Below are positions 8,950-17,401 of a stretch of 29,164 nucleotides of DNA, piece by piece (the first letter of the stretch is position 1; each line of letters starts with the position of its first letter). The position numbers were made by a program, and so were the translations under genes. Under the pieces are notes generated by a model. That model was not told the origin of the DNA, made no database searches, and saw only the letters and a list, made by a program, of their open reading frames with translations. The stretch covers positions 1 through 29,164 of the forward strand of contig DATAFF010000033.1 in NCBI GenBank assembly GCA_036257595.1. The letters are read 5' to 3'. This DNA comes from DATAFF01 sp036257595 (GTDB lineage Bacteria > Pseudomonadota > Alphaproteobacteria > Rhizobiales > Aestuariivirgaceae).

Positions 8950-9798
8950 GTGCAGGACTTTCGCGCCATTGCCGCTCTCGCCGGCTTCGTCCTTTTGACC
9001 GTTGCCCTGCTGCCGGTCCAGGCCGCCCTGACGGCGCTTGCAGCCCGATCGGGGCGCAAGCTCGCCAGGCTCTACTGGCGCGGGGTCGCCCGCATCATGA
9101 GGCTTGGCATCATCGTCGAAGGGCACCCGCCTGATCGCGGACCGGCGCTGCTCGTCGCCAATCACGCCTCATGGCTCGACGTGATCGCCTTGGGCGCGCT
9201 GGTTGAAGCGGCATTCATCGCCAAGAAAGAGGTCGTTGGCTGGCCGCTGATCGGACAGGCCGCCCGGGTCGGGCGCACTATCTTCATCGATCGCTCCCGA
9301 CGCGGAGACACTGCCCGCACCGTTGCCGCCATGCAGGCCCGCTTCGCCGAGGGCGGCATGCTGGTCCTGTTCGCCGAAGGGACCTCGAGCGACGGCCGCC
9401 GCGTGCTCAAATTCCGCAGCTCCTTGATGGCGGCCGCCGTCGGGACGGCGCAAGCGTCCTTGCAGATCGTTCCGGTGAGCGTCGTCGTCCTGAGGCTCGG
9501 CGGCCTGCCGCTTTGTCGCCGGACCATGCCGCGGGTAGCCTGGTATGGGGACATGCCTTTCGCGACCCATCTCTGGGAGGTGCTGAAGCGCGGGCCTGTC
9601 GAGATGCAGGTCCGCTTCCATGACCCGATCGCCGCCGCTGACGTGCCCGACCGCAAGCAGCTGACCCGCCGTTGCGAGACGGTGGTTCGGGCCGGGTGGC
9701 ATGAGGCGGTCGCCAAGGCGCGATCCGGGATAGCCTATTGCCTGGCATCTCGGCCACAATTAATGGCTGTTGGCCAGAACTTGCGAGGAGTTGCATGA
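8950..9798 (+). CDS. olsA: PlsC-family 1-acyl-glycerol-3-phosphate / lyso-ornithine lipid O-acyltransferase (OlsA-like)
   Basis: Membrane-associated acyltransferase of 282 residues that esterifies a lysolipid using acyl-ACP or acyl-CoA. One N-terminal hydrophobic helix (about 8-28) precedes the catalytic block I NHASWLD (the H-x4-D motif), block II GRTIFIDR and block III LFAEGTSSDG, where Ala replaces the usual Pro. The GTG start is 4 bp after the fur stop, and the final TGA overlaps the miaB ATG by 4 bp. The enzyme could make phosphatidic acid (PlsC) or acylate lyso-ornithine lipid (OlsA). I favour OlsA because olsB lies 2.5 kb away, and as I recall Sinorhizobium meliloti also has olsA and olsB in the glnD-mutS/miaB neighbourhood. 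The family call is firm; the substrate is inference. Confidence 0.85.
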   Translation: MQDFRAIAALAGFVLLTVALLPVQAALTALAARSGRKLARLYWRGVARIMRLGIIVEGHPPDRGPALLVANHASWLDVIALGALVEAAFIAKKEVVGWPLIGQAARVGRTIFIDRSRRGDTARTVAAMQARFAEGGMLVLFAEGTSSDGRRVLKFRSSLMAAAVGTAQASLQIVPVSVVVLRLGGLPLCRRTMPRVAWYGDMPFATHLWEVLKRGPVEMQVRFHDPIAAADVPDRKQLTRRCETVVRAGWHEAVAKARSGIAYCLASRPQLMAVGQNLRGVA

Positions 9799-11138
9799 CT
9801 GCGCCCAAGGCCGTTTTCATCAAGACCTACGGCTGTCAAATGAATGCCTATGATAGCGAGCGCATGGGAGACGTGCTTGCAGGGGTCGGTTACCAGCGGA
9901 CCGAGGATCTCGAGGCCGCCGATCTCATCGTGCTCAACACCTGCCACATCCGTGAAAAAGCGGCAGAGAAGGTCTATTCCGAGCTCGGCAAGCTGAAAAG
10001 GCTCAAGCAGCGGAACGGCGACCTTGTGATCGCGGTGGCCGGTTGCGTCGCCCAGGCCGAGGGCGAGGAGATCGTGCGCCGTGCTCCGGCCGTGGACCTG
10101 GTGTTCGGCCCCCAGACCTACCACCGGCTCCCATCCTACCTCGACGCGCTCGGAAGAACCGGCCGCGCCGTCGTGGAGACGGAGTTCCCCGCCGCGGAGA
10201 AATTCGCCAAGCTGGATGATGACGGAGCATCGCGAAGATCGCAGACCGTTGCCGCCTTTGTGACCGTCCAGGAGGGTTGCGACAAGTTCTGCACCTTTTG
10301 TGTCGTGCCCTATACGCGAGGCGCGGAGTTTTCCCGACCGGTCGCCCGCATCCTCGATGAGGCCCGGCGGCTCGCCGCACGGGGCGTTCGCGAGATCACC
10401 CTGCTCGGGCAGAACGTGAACGCCTATCGCGGCGAAGGGCCGCGCGGCGGGCATTGGTCGCTGGCCGATCTCCTCGTCGAGCTTGCCGGCACCGCCGGCA
10501 TCGAGCGGCTGCGCTACACCACCAGCCACCCTCGCGATATGGACGAGCATCTGATTGCTGCCCATCGCGACAACCCGAAACTCATGCCCTACCTTCATCT
10601 GCCGGTCCAGGCCGGCTCGGACCGGGTGCTCAAGGCCATGAACCGGCGCCATAAGGCGGCCGGTTATGTTGCGTTGATCGAGCGCATCCGCGCGGCACGA
10701 CCCGACATCGCCATCTCGGGCGACTTCATCGTCGGCTTCCCGGGAGAGAGCGAGGACGATTTCGAGCTGACCTTGGAACTCGTCCGCAAGGTCCGCTATG
10801 CCTCGGCATTCTCATTCGCCTATTCGCCAAGGCCCGGGACGCCCGCTGCGGAACTGCCGGGCCAGGTTCCTCCACCCCAGAAAAATGCCAGACTTCTGCG
10901 GCTTCAGGCGCTGCTTGCGGAACAGCGTCTGGCATTCAACGTTGCCTGTGTCGGGCGGCATTTCGATGTGCTTCTTGAGAAACCCGGGCGGTATCCCGGC
11001 CAGCTGGTCGGGCGTTCCCCCTATCTTCAGGCCGTGTACCTTGAAGCCAAAGGATATTTTCGTGGAGATCTCGTGCCGGTTGTGGTCGAGAAGGTTGGCG
11101 CAAACTCCCTTTCGGCCCATATTGTGGCGAGGGAGTGA
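9795..11138 (+). CDS. miaB: tRNA-2-methylthio-N6-dimethylallyladenosine synthase MiaB
   Basis: Radical-SAM methylthiotransferase that converts i6A37 to ms2i6A37 in tRNAs reading UNN codons, using two iron-sulfur clusters and AdoMet. In the 447-residue product the N-terminal domain supplies C14 (YGCQMN), C50 (LNTCHIRE) and C84 (AGCVAQ) for the auxiliary cluster. The radical-SAM triad C162-x3-C166-x2-C169 lies in GCDKFCTFC, and a C-terminal TRAM domain binds RNA. The ATG at 9795 was chosen because GAGGAG (9785-9790) lies just upstream, the start overlaps the olsA stop (ATGA), and the family begins right before this TYGCQMN block. A longer frame open from 9738 would run into olsA. Isopentenylation by MiaA, its prerequisite, is not encoded in the window. 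Confidence 0.96.
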   Translation: MTAPKAVFIKTYGCQMNAYDSERMGDVLAGVGYQRTEDLEAADLIVLNTCHIREKAAEKVYSELGKLKRLKQRNGDLVIAVAGCVAQAEGEEIVRRAPAVDLVFGPQTYHRLPSYLDALGRTGRAVVETEFPAAEKFAKLDDDGASRRSQTVAAFVTVQEGCDKFCTFCVVPYTRGAEFSRPVARILDEARRLAARGVREITLLGQNVNAYRGEGPRGGHWSLADLLVELAGTAGIERLRYTTSHPRDMDEHLIAAHRDNPKLMPYLHLPVQAGSDRVLKAMNRRHKAAGYVALIERIRAARPDIAISGDFIVGFPGESEDDFELTLELVRKVRYASAFSFAYSPRPGTPAAELPGQVPPPQKNARLLRLQALLAEQRLAFNVACVGRHFDVLLEKPGRYPGQLVGRSPYLQAVYLEAKGYFRGDLVPVVVEKVGANSLSAHIVARE

Positions 11139-11180
11139 TTCTGTAGAAGGACGGGCACCAGGACGGGAGGCTTGCACGAT

Positions 11181-12203
11181 TTGAGTCAACGCCAGCTGAC
11201 GACCCCATCGGCCGGTACCGCTGCCGGTCTGAGGTCTGCCGAGGCAGAAAGCCTCATTCTCGCATTCGACGACAATCGGCTCCTTTCCCTCATTTTTGGC
11301 GAGCATGACGAACATCTGGCCCTGATCGAGAACCGGCTCGGGGTGGACATCACCCCACGCGGCAATCGCCTGTCATTGCGCGGCACCTTGCCCGCCCGCG
11401 ACAATGCCAGACAGGTGCTGACCGCCCTCTATGACCGGGCCAGGGCCGGACTGGACGTCACCCCTGGTGATGTCGAGGGAGCAATCCGAATGTCGTCGGT
11501 GGCAGGCGGCGCCGGCCCGGATGGCGAGTTCCACCTCAGGACCTGGCGCAAGATCGTTACCCCGCGTTCGCCGGGGCAGCGCGCCTATATGCAGGCCATC
11601 CGGGACAATGAGCTGGTCTTCGGGACCGGACCGGCGGGGACGGGCAAGACCTATCTTGCTGTCGCCTGTGCCGCTGCCGAGCTGGCTTCCGGCAAGGTCG
11701 ACCGGATCGTCCTGTCGCGGCCGGCGGTCGAAGCCGGCGAGCGGCTGGGCTTCCTGCCGGGCGACATGAAGGAGAAGGTCGACCCCTATCTCCGCCCGCT
11801 CTACGATGCCCTTTATGACGTCATGCCCGCCAATATGGTCCAGCGCGGCATGACCGACGGCACGATCGAGATCGCCCCGCTCGCCTTCATGCGCGGCCGC
11901 ACTCTCAAATCTGCCTTCGTCATCCTTGACGAAGCGCAGAACACCACGCCGCAGCAGATGAAGATGTTCCTGACCCGCCTCGGAGAGGGCAGCCGGATGG
12001 TGGTGAACGGCGATCCCACCCAGGTCGACCTGCCGAACGGTGTCGTGTCAGGCCTGGATGAAGCGGTGAAGCTGCTCCAATCGGTCAAGGGCATCGCCCA
12101 TGTCAGCTTCACCAGCGCCGATATCGTGCGTCATCCTCTGGTCACCCGGATCGTCGAAGCCTATGAACAGGCCGGCAAGAAGCCGCCGGGCCGCAAAGGG
12201 TAG
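11181..12203 (+). CDS. phoH: PhoH-like ATPase (YbeZ-type)
   Basis: Cytoplasmic P-loop ATPase of the PhoH/YbeZ family, linked to RNA metabolism together with YbeY, the next gene. About 340 residues: an N-terminal KH-like segment, Walker A GPAGTGKT at about 150-157, and Walker B ending in VILDEAQN near 250, followed by NGDPTQVDLP, a family hallmark. There is no ATG near the family N-terminus. TTG at 11181 lies 10 nt after GGGAGG (11165-11170); an in-frame TTG at 11172 is only 1 nt from that site and therefore less likely. The gene follows miaB by 42 bp and precedes ybeY by 13 bp. The miaB-phoH-ybeY-corC-lnt order is widely conserved in Proteobacteria and suggests one transcript. The phosphate-starvation link behind the name is not visible here. 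Confidence 0.94.
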   Translation: MSQRQLTTPSAGTAAGLRSAEAESLILAFDDNRLLSLIFGEHDEHLALIENRLGVDITPRGNRLSLRGTLPARDNARQVLTALYDRARAGLDVTPGDVEGAIRMSSVAGGAGPDGEFHLRTWRKIVTPRSPGQRAYMQAIRDNELVFGTGPAGTGKTYLAVACAAAELASGKVDRIVLSRPAVEAGERLGFLPGDMKEKVDPYLRPLYDALYDVMPANMVQRGMTDGTIEIAPLAFMRGRTLKSAFVILDEAQNTTPQQMKMFLTRLGEGSRMVVNGDPTQVDLPNGVVSGLDEAVKLLQSVKGIAHVSFTSADIVRHPLVTRIVEAYEQAGKKPPGRKG

Positions 12204-12216
12204 ACAGTCGCCACCT

Positions 12217-12729
12217 ATGGACATTGCTGTGGAGGTCGATTCCGAGGCCTGGGGGGCTGCCGGCACCGCTGTCGAGATCATCCGGTCCGCCGTCGAGGCG
12301 GCGCTTGCGACCGCGCCGGCGTGCCGCGACGGCGCCGTCACCGTCCTCCTGACCGGCGACGAGGAGGCCGCTGCGCTCAACCTCCAGCACCGCGGCAAGG
12401 CCGGCGCAACCAATGTGCTCTCCTTTCCGGCTCCCCGGCTTCCGGGGTTGCCTGCCGATGAACCGCCGCCGCTCGGCGACATCGTCTTGGCTGCCGGTGT
12501 CGTTCGCCGCGAGGCCGCCGAACAAGGCATCTCCCTCGACCAGCACCTTCGCCACCTGGTGGTTCATGGCACTCTCCATCTGCTGGGCCATGATCATGAC
12601 ACCGAGGAAAAAGCTGAGGAAATGGCGGCACTTGAGGCCATGGTGCTCAAGCAGCTGGACATCGGCTCGGGCGGGCGGAATTATGGGAGGACTTCCGGCG
12701 CGGGCGGTGCCGCGCCTTTCGATCGATGA
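12217..12729 (+). CDS. ybeY: Endoribonuclease / rRNA maturation factor YbeY
   Basis: Zinc-dependent single-strand RNase needed for 16S rRNA 3'-end maturation and 70S quality control. The 170-residue product carries the family metal site H-x3-H-x5-H in HGTLHLLGHDH (H117, H121, H127) and the conserved RGKAGATNVLSFP and LGDIVLA segments. The ATG at 12217 fits the family length. A frame open from 12100 would overlap phoH by about 100 bp and adds no conserved sequence. No strong ribosome-binding site is visible, so translation may depend on coupling to phoH. The TGA overlaps the start of the next gene (ATGA at 12726). Confidence 0.94.
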   Translation: MDIAVEVDSEAWGAAGTAVEIIRSAVEAALATAPACRDGAVTVLLTGDEEAAALNLQHRGKAGATNVLSFPAPRLPGLPADEPPPLGDIVLAAGVVRREAAEQGISLDQHLRHLVVHGTLHLLGHDHDTEEKAEEMAALEAMVLKQLDIGSGGRNYGRTSGAGGAAPFDR

Positions 12730-13772
12730 TGGACGAAGGTCAAACCAGCAATCCAGACGCCGCTGTTCAGGGTTCTCCGCGCACGCCCGAAGTGCAGTCA
12801 GGCCTGTGGTCAAGGTTGAAATCGCTGATCTCACCGTCGCGCGAGGCGACGGCGCTCGCGCCGGGGGAAAGTGCGCCGCGGGCACCAAACGGCGAATCGA
12901 GTGGCAACGGCCAGGCCGAAGCCCGCTCGATGATGTCCAACCTCATCGCTTTCACCGATCTGAAGATCTCCGACGTGATGGTGCCGCGCGCCGACATCAC
13001 CGCCATCGATGCCAATGCCAGTGCCCGCGAGCTGCTCAACCGCTTCACCGACGCCAATCACTCGCGCCTGCCGGTCTTCCGCGAAACCCTGGATGACCCC
13101 TCCGGCATGGTCCACATCAAGGACTTCATGCGCTGGATGACCGAGAAGAGCTTCGCCCGCCCGCGCCGCGGCCGGCGTCCCAAGAACCCCGAGGAGGCGG
13201 CGAGCCAAGGCATGGTGCTGCGGCCCGAGGATCTTGCTGTAACGGTGCGGCAGACCGGGCTGATCCGTCCATTGCTGTTCGTTCCGCCCTCGATGCGGGC
13301 GGCCGATCTGCTCGTCAAGATGCAGACCACCCGCATCCATATGGCAATCGTCGTCGACGAATATGGCGGGACCGACGGGCTGGTCAGTATCGAGGATCTC
13401 GTCGAGGAGATTGTCGGCGACATCGCCGATGAGCACGACGACGCGGAAGCTCAGCTTCGCCAGACTGGCGACGGCGTGTTCATCGCGGATGCCCGCATTC
13501 CCATCGAAGAGGTGGAGTCCCTGGTCAACCGCAGCCTCCTGCCGGCCGGTCGCGAGGAGGATGCCGACACCCTCGGCGGTCTCGTCTTCTCCATGCTGGG
13601 CCGCGTCCCGGTCCGCGGCGAGCTGGTGCGCCATGACAGCGGTCTCGAATTCGAGATCCTCGAGGCCGATCCGAGGCGGGTGAAGAAGATCCGCATCCAT
13701 ACCGCCGGCCCGGCTGAAGCCCCCGCCACGCCGCCGCCGGAGCTCGAACCGCCACCGTCGAATGCCGCCTGA
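12726..13772 (+). CDS. CorC/HlyC-type CBS-domain protein (hemolysin/transporter-associated)
   Basis: Soluble 348-residue protein of the CorC/TlyC family. After a poorly conserved, probably flexible N-terminus (about 1-70) it has a first CBS motif (ISDVMVPRADITAID, then HSRLPVF) and a second (IHMAIVVDEYGGTDGLVSIEDL), ending in EEIVGDI. A C-terminal CorC_HlyC domain (DADTLGGLVFSMLG) follows, and the tail after residue 330 is proline-rich. CBS pairs bind adenine nucleotides, and relatives are linked to Mg/Co efflux. It has no transmembrane helices and lacks the DUF21 membrane domain of longer relatives, so it is not itself a pore. It starts on the ybeY stop (4-bp overlap) and its own stop lies 11 bp inside lnt. 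The exact function is unproven in alphaproteobacteria. Confidence 0.88.
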   Translation: MMDEGQTSNPDAAVQGSPRTPEVQSGLWSRLKSLISPSREATALAPGESAPRAPNGESSGNGQAEARSMMSNLIAFTDLKISDVMVPRADITAIDANASARELLNRFTDANHSRLPVFRETLDDPSGMVHIKDFMRWMTEKSFARPRRGRRPKNPEEAASQGMVLRPEDLAVTVRQTGLIRPLLFVPPSMRAADLLVKMQTTRIHMAIVVDEYGGTDGLVSIEDLVEEIVGDIADEHDDAEAQLRQTGDGVFIADARIPIEEVESLVNRSLLPAGREEDADTLGGLVFSMLGRVPVRGELVRHDSGLEFEILEADPRRVKKIRIHTAGPAEAPATPPPELEPPPSNAA

Positions 13773-15354
13773 CATTTCCGGCGGCGCGCCGCCTGCGCTG
13801 CAGTTCGACAGCCGCGGCATCACCCTGCCCGTTTCCCTGAGCCTCGTCCTCGCTGCGATCGCCGGAGCGGCATCGGCATTGGCGCTCCCGCCCTATGATC
13901 TGTGGCCGGTGCTGTTTCTTACCTTGCCCGTGCTGCTCGCCAGCCTCGATGCCATCGGCCGGGCCGGCCGGGCTGTGGCGCTGCGGGGGTTCCTCGCCGG
14001 ATTTCTGTTTGGCTTCGGCTACTTCCTGATTTCGCTGCTGTGGATCGGCAATGCCTTTCTGGTCGAGGCCGAAATCTACGGCTGGATGATCCCGTTCGCT
14101 CTGGCGGGCCTGAGCGCCTACCTCGCCCTCTATTGGGGAGCCGCCGCCATGGTGACAGTGCTGTCATCGCGATCGGGGCTCCCCCGCATCGCCATGCTGG
14201 CTGCCTCGCTTGCCCTTGCCGAATGGCTGAGAGGTCATTTGCTCAGCGGCTTTCCCTGGAACACGCCCGGCTACGCGACGGCCGGCCTGCCAGGGCTTGC
14301 CCAGGCCGCCGCCCTTGTCGGGATCTACGGCTTGACCTTCCTGGTGCTTCTTTGCGCCGGGCTGCCCGCCCTGGCCCTTGCCAGACCCCGTGGCCGGGGC
14401 GAGGCGGTGATCGCCTGCCTCATTCTGGCTGCTGCCGCCGTTGCGACGGTTGTCGGCACCGAGCGCCTCGCCGCCCCGGTCGCCGCCAGCACCGGTTTGA
14501 AGCTGCGCCTCGTTCAGGGCAATGTGCCGCAAGACACCAAATGGGACGCCAGTCAGGCGCGTGCCATTTTTGCCCGCTACCTCGCCCTGTCGCGCGGCGG
14601 CAGCGATGGCCGTTCCCCTCTTGGCGACAACACCTTGGTGATCTGGCCCGAAAGCGCCTTGCCCTTTCTCGTCGATGAATCGCCGGCTGCCCTGCGCGAG
14701 ATTGCCGACCTCCTGCCCGACGGCAGCCGACTCCTTCTCGGGGCGCTGCGCCGCGATCGGGACCGGCGGGTCTACAACAGCGTCATCGCCATTACCGGCA
14801 ACGGCACGATCGAAGCCGTCTATGACAAGGTCCGCCTCGTCCCTTTCGGCGAGTTCCTGCCGTTTTCGCGCTGGCTCGACCCGATCGGCATCCGCCGCTT
14901 CATCACCGCGCCGCAGGGCTTCGCAGCCGGCGAACAGAGCCCGGTCATCGAGATTCCCGGAATCCCGCCCTTCGTGCCGCTCATCTGCTATGAGGCCATC
15001 TTTCCCGAGCAGGTGAGGCGCAGCGGCTCCGCCGAATGGCTGTTGAATGTCACCAACGATGCCTGGTTCGGCGAGTCGAGCGGCCCGTTTCAACATCTGG
15101 TGCAGGCACAATTCCGGGCGATCGAGACCGGAATGCCGATGGTTCGCATTGCCAACACCGGTATCACGGCGATTTTCGACGGTTATGGCAGGGCGATCGG
15201 CGAGCTGAAGCTCGGCACGGAAGGAGCGCTGGATGCCATCCTGCCCCGCGCCCGGACGGCGACGGTCTATGCCCGCTGGGGCGACTCGCTCTTCTTTCTT
15301 GCCCTGCTCGCCACGGCTGCGACAGTTGCAATTATTTCCCTTCGTGCTCGCTGA
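13762..15354 (+). CDS. lnt: Apolipoprotein N-acyltransferase Lnt
   Basis: Inner-membrane enzyme for the last step of lipoprotein maturation, moving an acyl chain from phospholipid to the alpha-amino group of the lipidated N-terminal cysteine. The 530-residue protein has about six to seven hydrophobic helices in the first 240 residues, a periplasmic nitrilase-like domain, and a last helix near 508-527. The Glu-Lys-Cys triad is visible: E297 in WPESALPF, K356 in YDKVRLVPFGE and C409 in LICYEAIFPE. The length is normal. The ATG at 13762 overlaps the preceding gene by 11 bp. It ends the compact fur-to-lnt run; no strong terminator follows, although a 166-bp gap with its own promoter-like signal separates it from the XRE gene. 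Confidence 0.96.
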   Translation: MPPDISGGAPPALQFDSRGITLPVSLSLVLAAIAGAASALALPPYDLWPVLFLTLPVLLASLDAIGRAGRAVALRGFLAGFLFGFGYFLISLLWIGNAFLVEAEIYGWMIPFALAGLSAYLALYWGAAAMVTVLSSRSGLPRIAMLAASLALAEWLRGHLLSGFPWNTPGYATAGLPGLAQAAALVGIYGLTFLVLLCAGLPALALARPRGRGEAVIACLILAAAAVATVVGTERLAAPVAASTGLKLRLVQGNVPQDTKWDASQARAIFARYLALSRGGSDGRSPLGDNTLVIWPESALPFLVDESPAALREIADLLPDGSRLLLGALRRDRDRRVYNSVIAITGNGTIEAVYDKVRLVPFGEFLPFSRWLDPIGIRRFITAPQGFAAGEQSPVIEIPGIPPFVPLICYEAIFPEQVRRSGSAEWLLNVTNDAWFGESSGPFQHLVQAQFRAIETGMPMVRIANTGITAIFDGYGRAIGELKLGTEGALDAILPRARTATVYARWGDSLFFLALLATAATVAIISLRAR

Positions 15355-15385
15355 ACCGTCGATTGCAGAAGCTGATACGCTTATT

Positions 15386-15415
15386 TTGATTGCATCCAAC
15401 CTCGGCGTGTAATAT
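15386..15415 (+). promoter_or_regulatory. Candidate promoter of the XRE regulator gene
   Basis: TTGATT at 15386-15391 and TAATAT at 15410-15415 (18-bp spacing) resemble -35 and -10 boxes within an AT-rich patch. A start near 15422 would give a leader of about 100 nt that begins with the hairpin at 15428-15449. Consensus similarity only. Confidence 0.45.
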
Positions 15416-15427
15416 CACGTGCAAGCA

Positions 15428-15449
15428 CCTTCAGCGAACCCGCTGAAGG
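15428..15449 (+). promoter_or_regulatory. Perfect 8-bp stem-loop in the leader of the XRE gene
   Basis: CCTTCAGC, a 6-nt loop (GAACCC), then GCTGAAGG form a perfect hairpin. It is not followed by a T-run, so it is not a typical intrinsic terminator for lnt. Its place right after the predicted transcription start suggests a 5' stabilising or regulatory structure; this is inference. Confidence 0.4.
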
Positions 15450-15520
15450 CGAAATTCGGCAGAGCAATTACGGAAGGGCTCGTCCGGACAGGCCGGGGGC
15501 AAACGGTCTGAGGGAACATC

Positions 15521-15931
15521 ATGTCAAAACGCAACCCTAACCCCATCGACGTCCACGTGGGAAATCGCGTGAGAATGCAACGGATGCTTGTGGGGATGAG
15601 TCAAGAGAAGCTGGGCGAGCACCTCGGTTTGACTTTCCAGCAGGTGCAGAAATACGAGAAGGGCTCGAACCGGGTCAGCGCCAGCAAGCTTTATCAGATG
15701 GCCCAGGTTCTCGGCGTGCCGGTCCAATTCTTCTACGAGGATTTGCCAGGCAGCCGGGCCGAGGCCAACGGCCCTGGACTCAACGACCAGGGAAGCAGCC
15801 AGAGCGAAATCATGGGCTTCCTCGGTTCGAGCGAAGCCATCCAGCTGAACCGCGCCTTCAGCGAGATCGGTGATGTTTCCGTGCGTCGGCGCGTCGTGGA
15901 CCTTGTCAAGGCCATCGCCAAGCAGGATTAG
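15521..15931 (+). CDS. XRE/Cro-CI-type transcriptional regulator (PhrR-like)
   Basis: DNA-binding protein of 136 residues. A helix-turn-helix domain spans about residues 9-68: NRVRMQRMLVGMSQEKLGEHL, with the recognition helix in LTFQQVQKYEKGSNRVSAS. A short acidic linker and a C-terminal helical segment (about 95-135) follow. The sequence closely resembles the conserved alphaproteobacterial group that includes the acid-induced rhizobial PhrR, which is commonly found beside metK. The ATG has GAGGGAA about 6 nt upstream. It is flanked upstream by a candidate promoter and hairpin and downstream by an inverted heptamer-repeat element, so it may be a single-gene unit. Its targets are unknown. Confidence 0.9.
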   Translation: MSKRNPNPIDVHVGNRVRMQRMLVGMSQEKLGEHLGLTFQQVQKYEKGSNRVSASKLYQMAQVLGVPVQFFYEDLPGSRAEANGPGLNDQGSSQSEIMGFLGSSEAIQLNRAFSEIGDVSVRRRVVDLVKAIAKQD

Positions 15932-15940
15932 GAATTTCAA

Positions 15941-16052
<112 letters not shown>

Positions 16053-16093
16053 CTCTTTCCTAGCGCAACTACCCACAGCTTTCCTCACCCTCC

Positions 16094-16122
16094 CTTGACC
16101 TTGCCGGGGAAGCCTGCCAAGA
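16094..16122 (+). promoter_or_regulatory. Possible metK promoter (-35 like CTTGAC)
   Basis: CTTGAC at 16094-16099 matches the alphaproteobacterial -35 consensus well, but the -10 position 17 bp on (CCAAGA) is poor. It lies between repeat copy A and metK, where a promoter is expected. Weak support. Confidence 0.25.
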
Positions 16123-16195
16123 GTGCGCCCGCGCCGCGCCAGGACGGCAGCGGCGTTTTCATTCATTCATGAGATCGATCAGGAGCTTGGGGCTG

Positions 16196-17401
16196 GTGGC
16201 GCGCAGGAATTATCAGTTCACGAGCGAATCCGTTTCCGAAGGTCACCCTGACAAGGTCTGCGATCGTATCTCCGACGAGATCGTCGACCTGTTCTACAGC
16301 GAGGCGCTTGTCACCGGCACCGATCCGCGTTCCATTCGGGTCGCCTGCGAGACCCTCGCCACCACCAACCGCGTTGTCATTGCCGGCGAATATCGCGGCC
16401 CCGAAAGCGTCACCCGTGACCGCATTGTCGAGCGCACCCGCCAGGCCATCAAGGACATCGGCTACGAGCAGAACGGTTTCCATTGGGAAAGCGCCGCTGT
16501 CGAGGTCCTGCTGCACGGCCAGTCGCCGGACATTGCCCAGGGCGTCGATGCCTTGGGCAACAAGGATGTCGGCGCCGGCGATCAGGGGATCATGTTCGGC
16601 TATGCCTGCGACGAGACGCCGGAGCTCATGCCGGCGCCGATCTACTATGCCCATCAGATCCTCAAGACCCTGAGCGAGGCCCGCCGCGCCGGTCAGGGCG
16701 AGGCGATCAAGCTCGGCCCTGATGCCAAAAGCCAGGTGACCGTGCAGTACCGCGATGGCAAGCCCTCCGATGTCACCCAGATCGTCGTGTCGCACCAGCA
16801 CCTTCATGAGGATCTGACCTCTAAGGATGTCCTTAAGATCATCGATCCTTATGTTCGCGCCGCGCTGCCGAGCGACTGGGTCACCAAGAACACCATTTGG
16901 CACGTCAATCCCACCGGCAAATTCTATATTGGCGGTCCTGATGGCGATTGCGGGCTGACCGGGCGCAAGATCATCGTCGACACTTACGGCGGCGCTGCCC
17001 CGCATGGCGGCGGCGCCTTCTCCGGCAAGGACCCGACCAAGGTCGACCGTTCTGCCGCCTATGCTGCCCGCTACCTCGCCAAGAATGTCGTCGCCGCCGG
17101 CCTTGCCAGGCGCTGCACCATCCAGCTCTCCTATGCCATCGGCGTCTCCGAGCCGTTGTCGATCTATGTCGACTTGCACGACACCGCGAGCAAGGGAATC
17201 GAGGAGCGGCGGATCGAGCCGGTGCTGTCGCGCGTCATGGATTTGTCGCCGCGCGGCATCCGTGAGCATCTCAATCTCAATCAGCCGATCTACGCTCGCA
17301 CCGCGGCTTATGGTCATTTCGGCCGCCCACCCGACAAGGATGGCGGCTTCTCATGGGAGAAGACCGACCTCGTCGACCAATTGCGGGATTTTCTCGTCTG
17401 A
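16196..17401 (+). CDS. metK: S-adenosylmethionine synthetase MetK
   Basis: Makes AdoMet from methionine and ATP; cytoplasmic homotetramer. The product of 401 residues shows GHPDKVCD at about 16-23 (catalytic His, H17), GAGDQGIMFGYA, and the P-loop-like GGGAFSGKD at about 271-279, followed by PTKVDRSAAY. Start choice: GTG at 16196 has AGGAG (16181-16185) 10 nt upstream and yields MARRNYQFTSESV, the usual family N-terminus. The in-frame ATG at 16169 would add nine residues, has no visible ribosome-binding site, and is less likely. The stop lies 49 bp inside trmB, so AdoMet synthesis is coupled to an AdoMet-using tRNA methylase. No SAM riboswitch was recognised upstream. Confidence 0.96.
   Translation: MARRNYQFTSESVSEGHPDKVCDRISDEIVDLFYSEALVTGTDPRSIRVACETLATTNRVVIAGEYRGPESVTRDRIVERTRQAIKDIGYEQNGFHWESAAVEVLLHGQSPDIAQGVDALGNKDVGAGDQGIMFGYACDETPELMPAPIYYAHQILKTLSEARRAGQGEAIKLGPDAKSQVTVQYRDGKPSDVTQIVVSHQHLHEDLTSKDVLKIIDPYVRAALPSDWVTKNTIWHVNPTGKFYIGGPDGDCGLTGRKIIVDTYGGAAPHGGGAFSGKDPTKVDRSAAYAARYLAKNVVAAGLARRCTIQLSYAIGVSEPLSIYVDLHDTASKGIEERRIEPVLSRVMDLSPRGIREHLNLNQPIYARTAAYGHFGRPPDKDGGFSWEKTDLVDQLRDFLV

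Noticed and set aside
16053..16195. SAM-responsive riboswitch before metK
   Set aside because: No SAM-II or SAM/SAH-like core was recognised; the interval is mostly heptamer repeat and unstructured GC-rich sequence.
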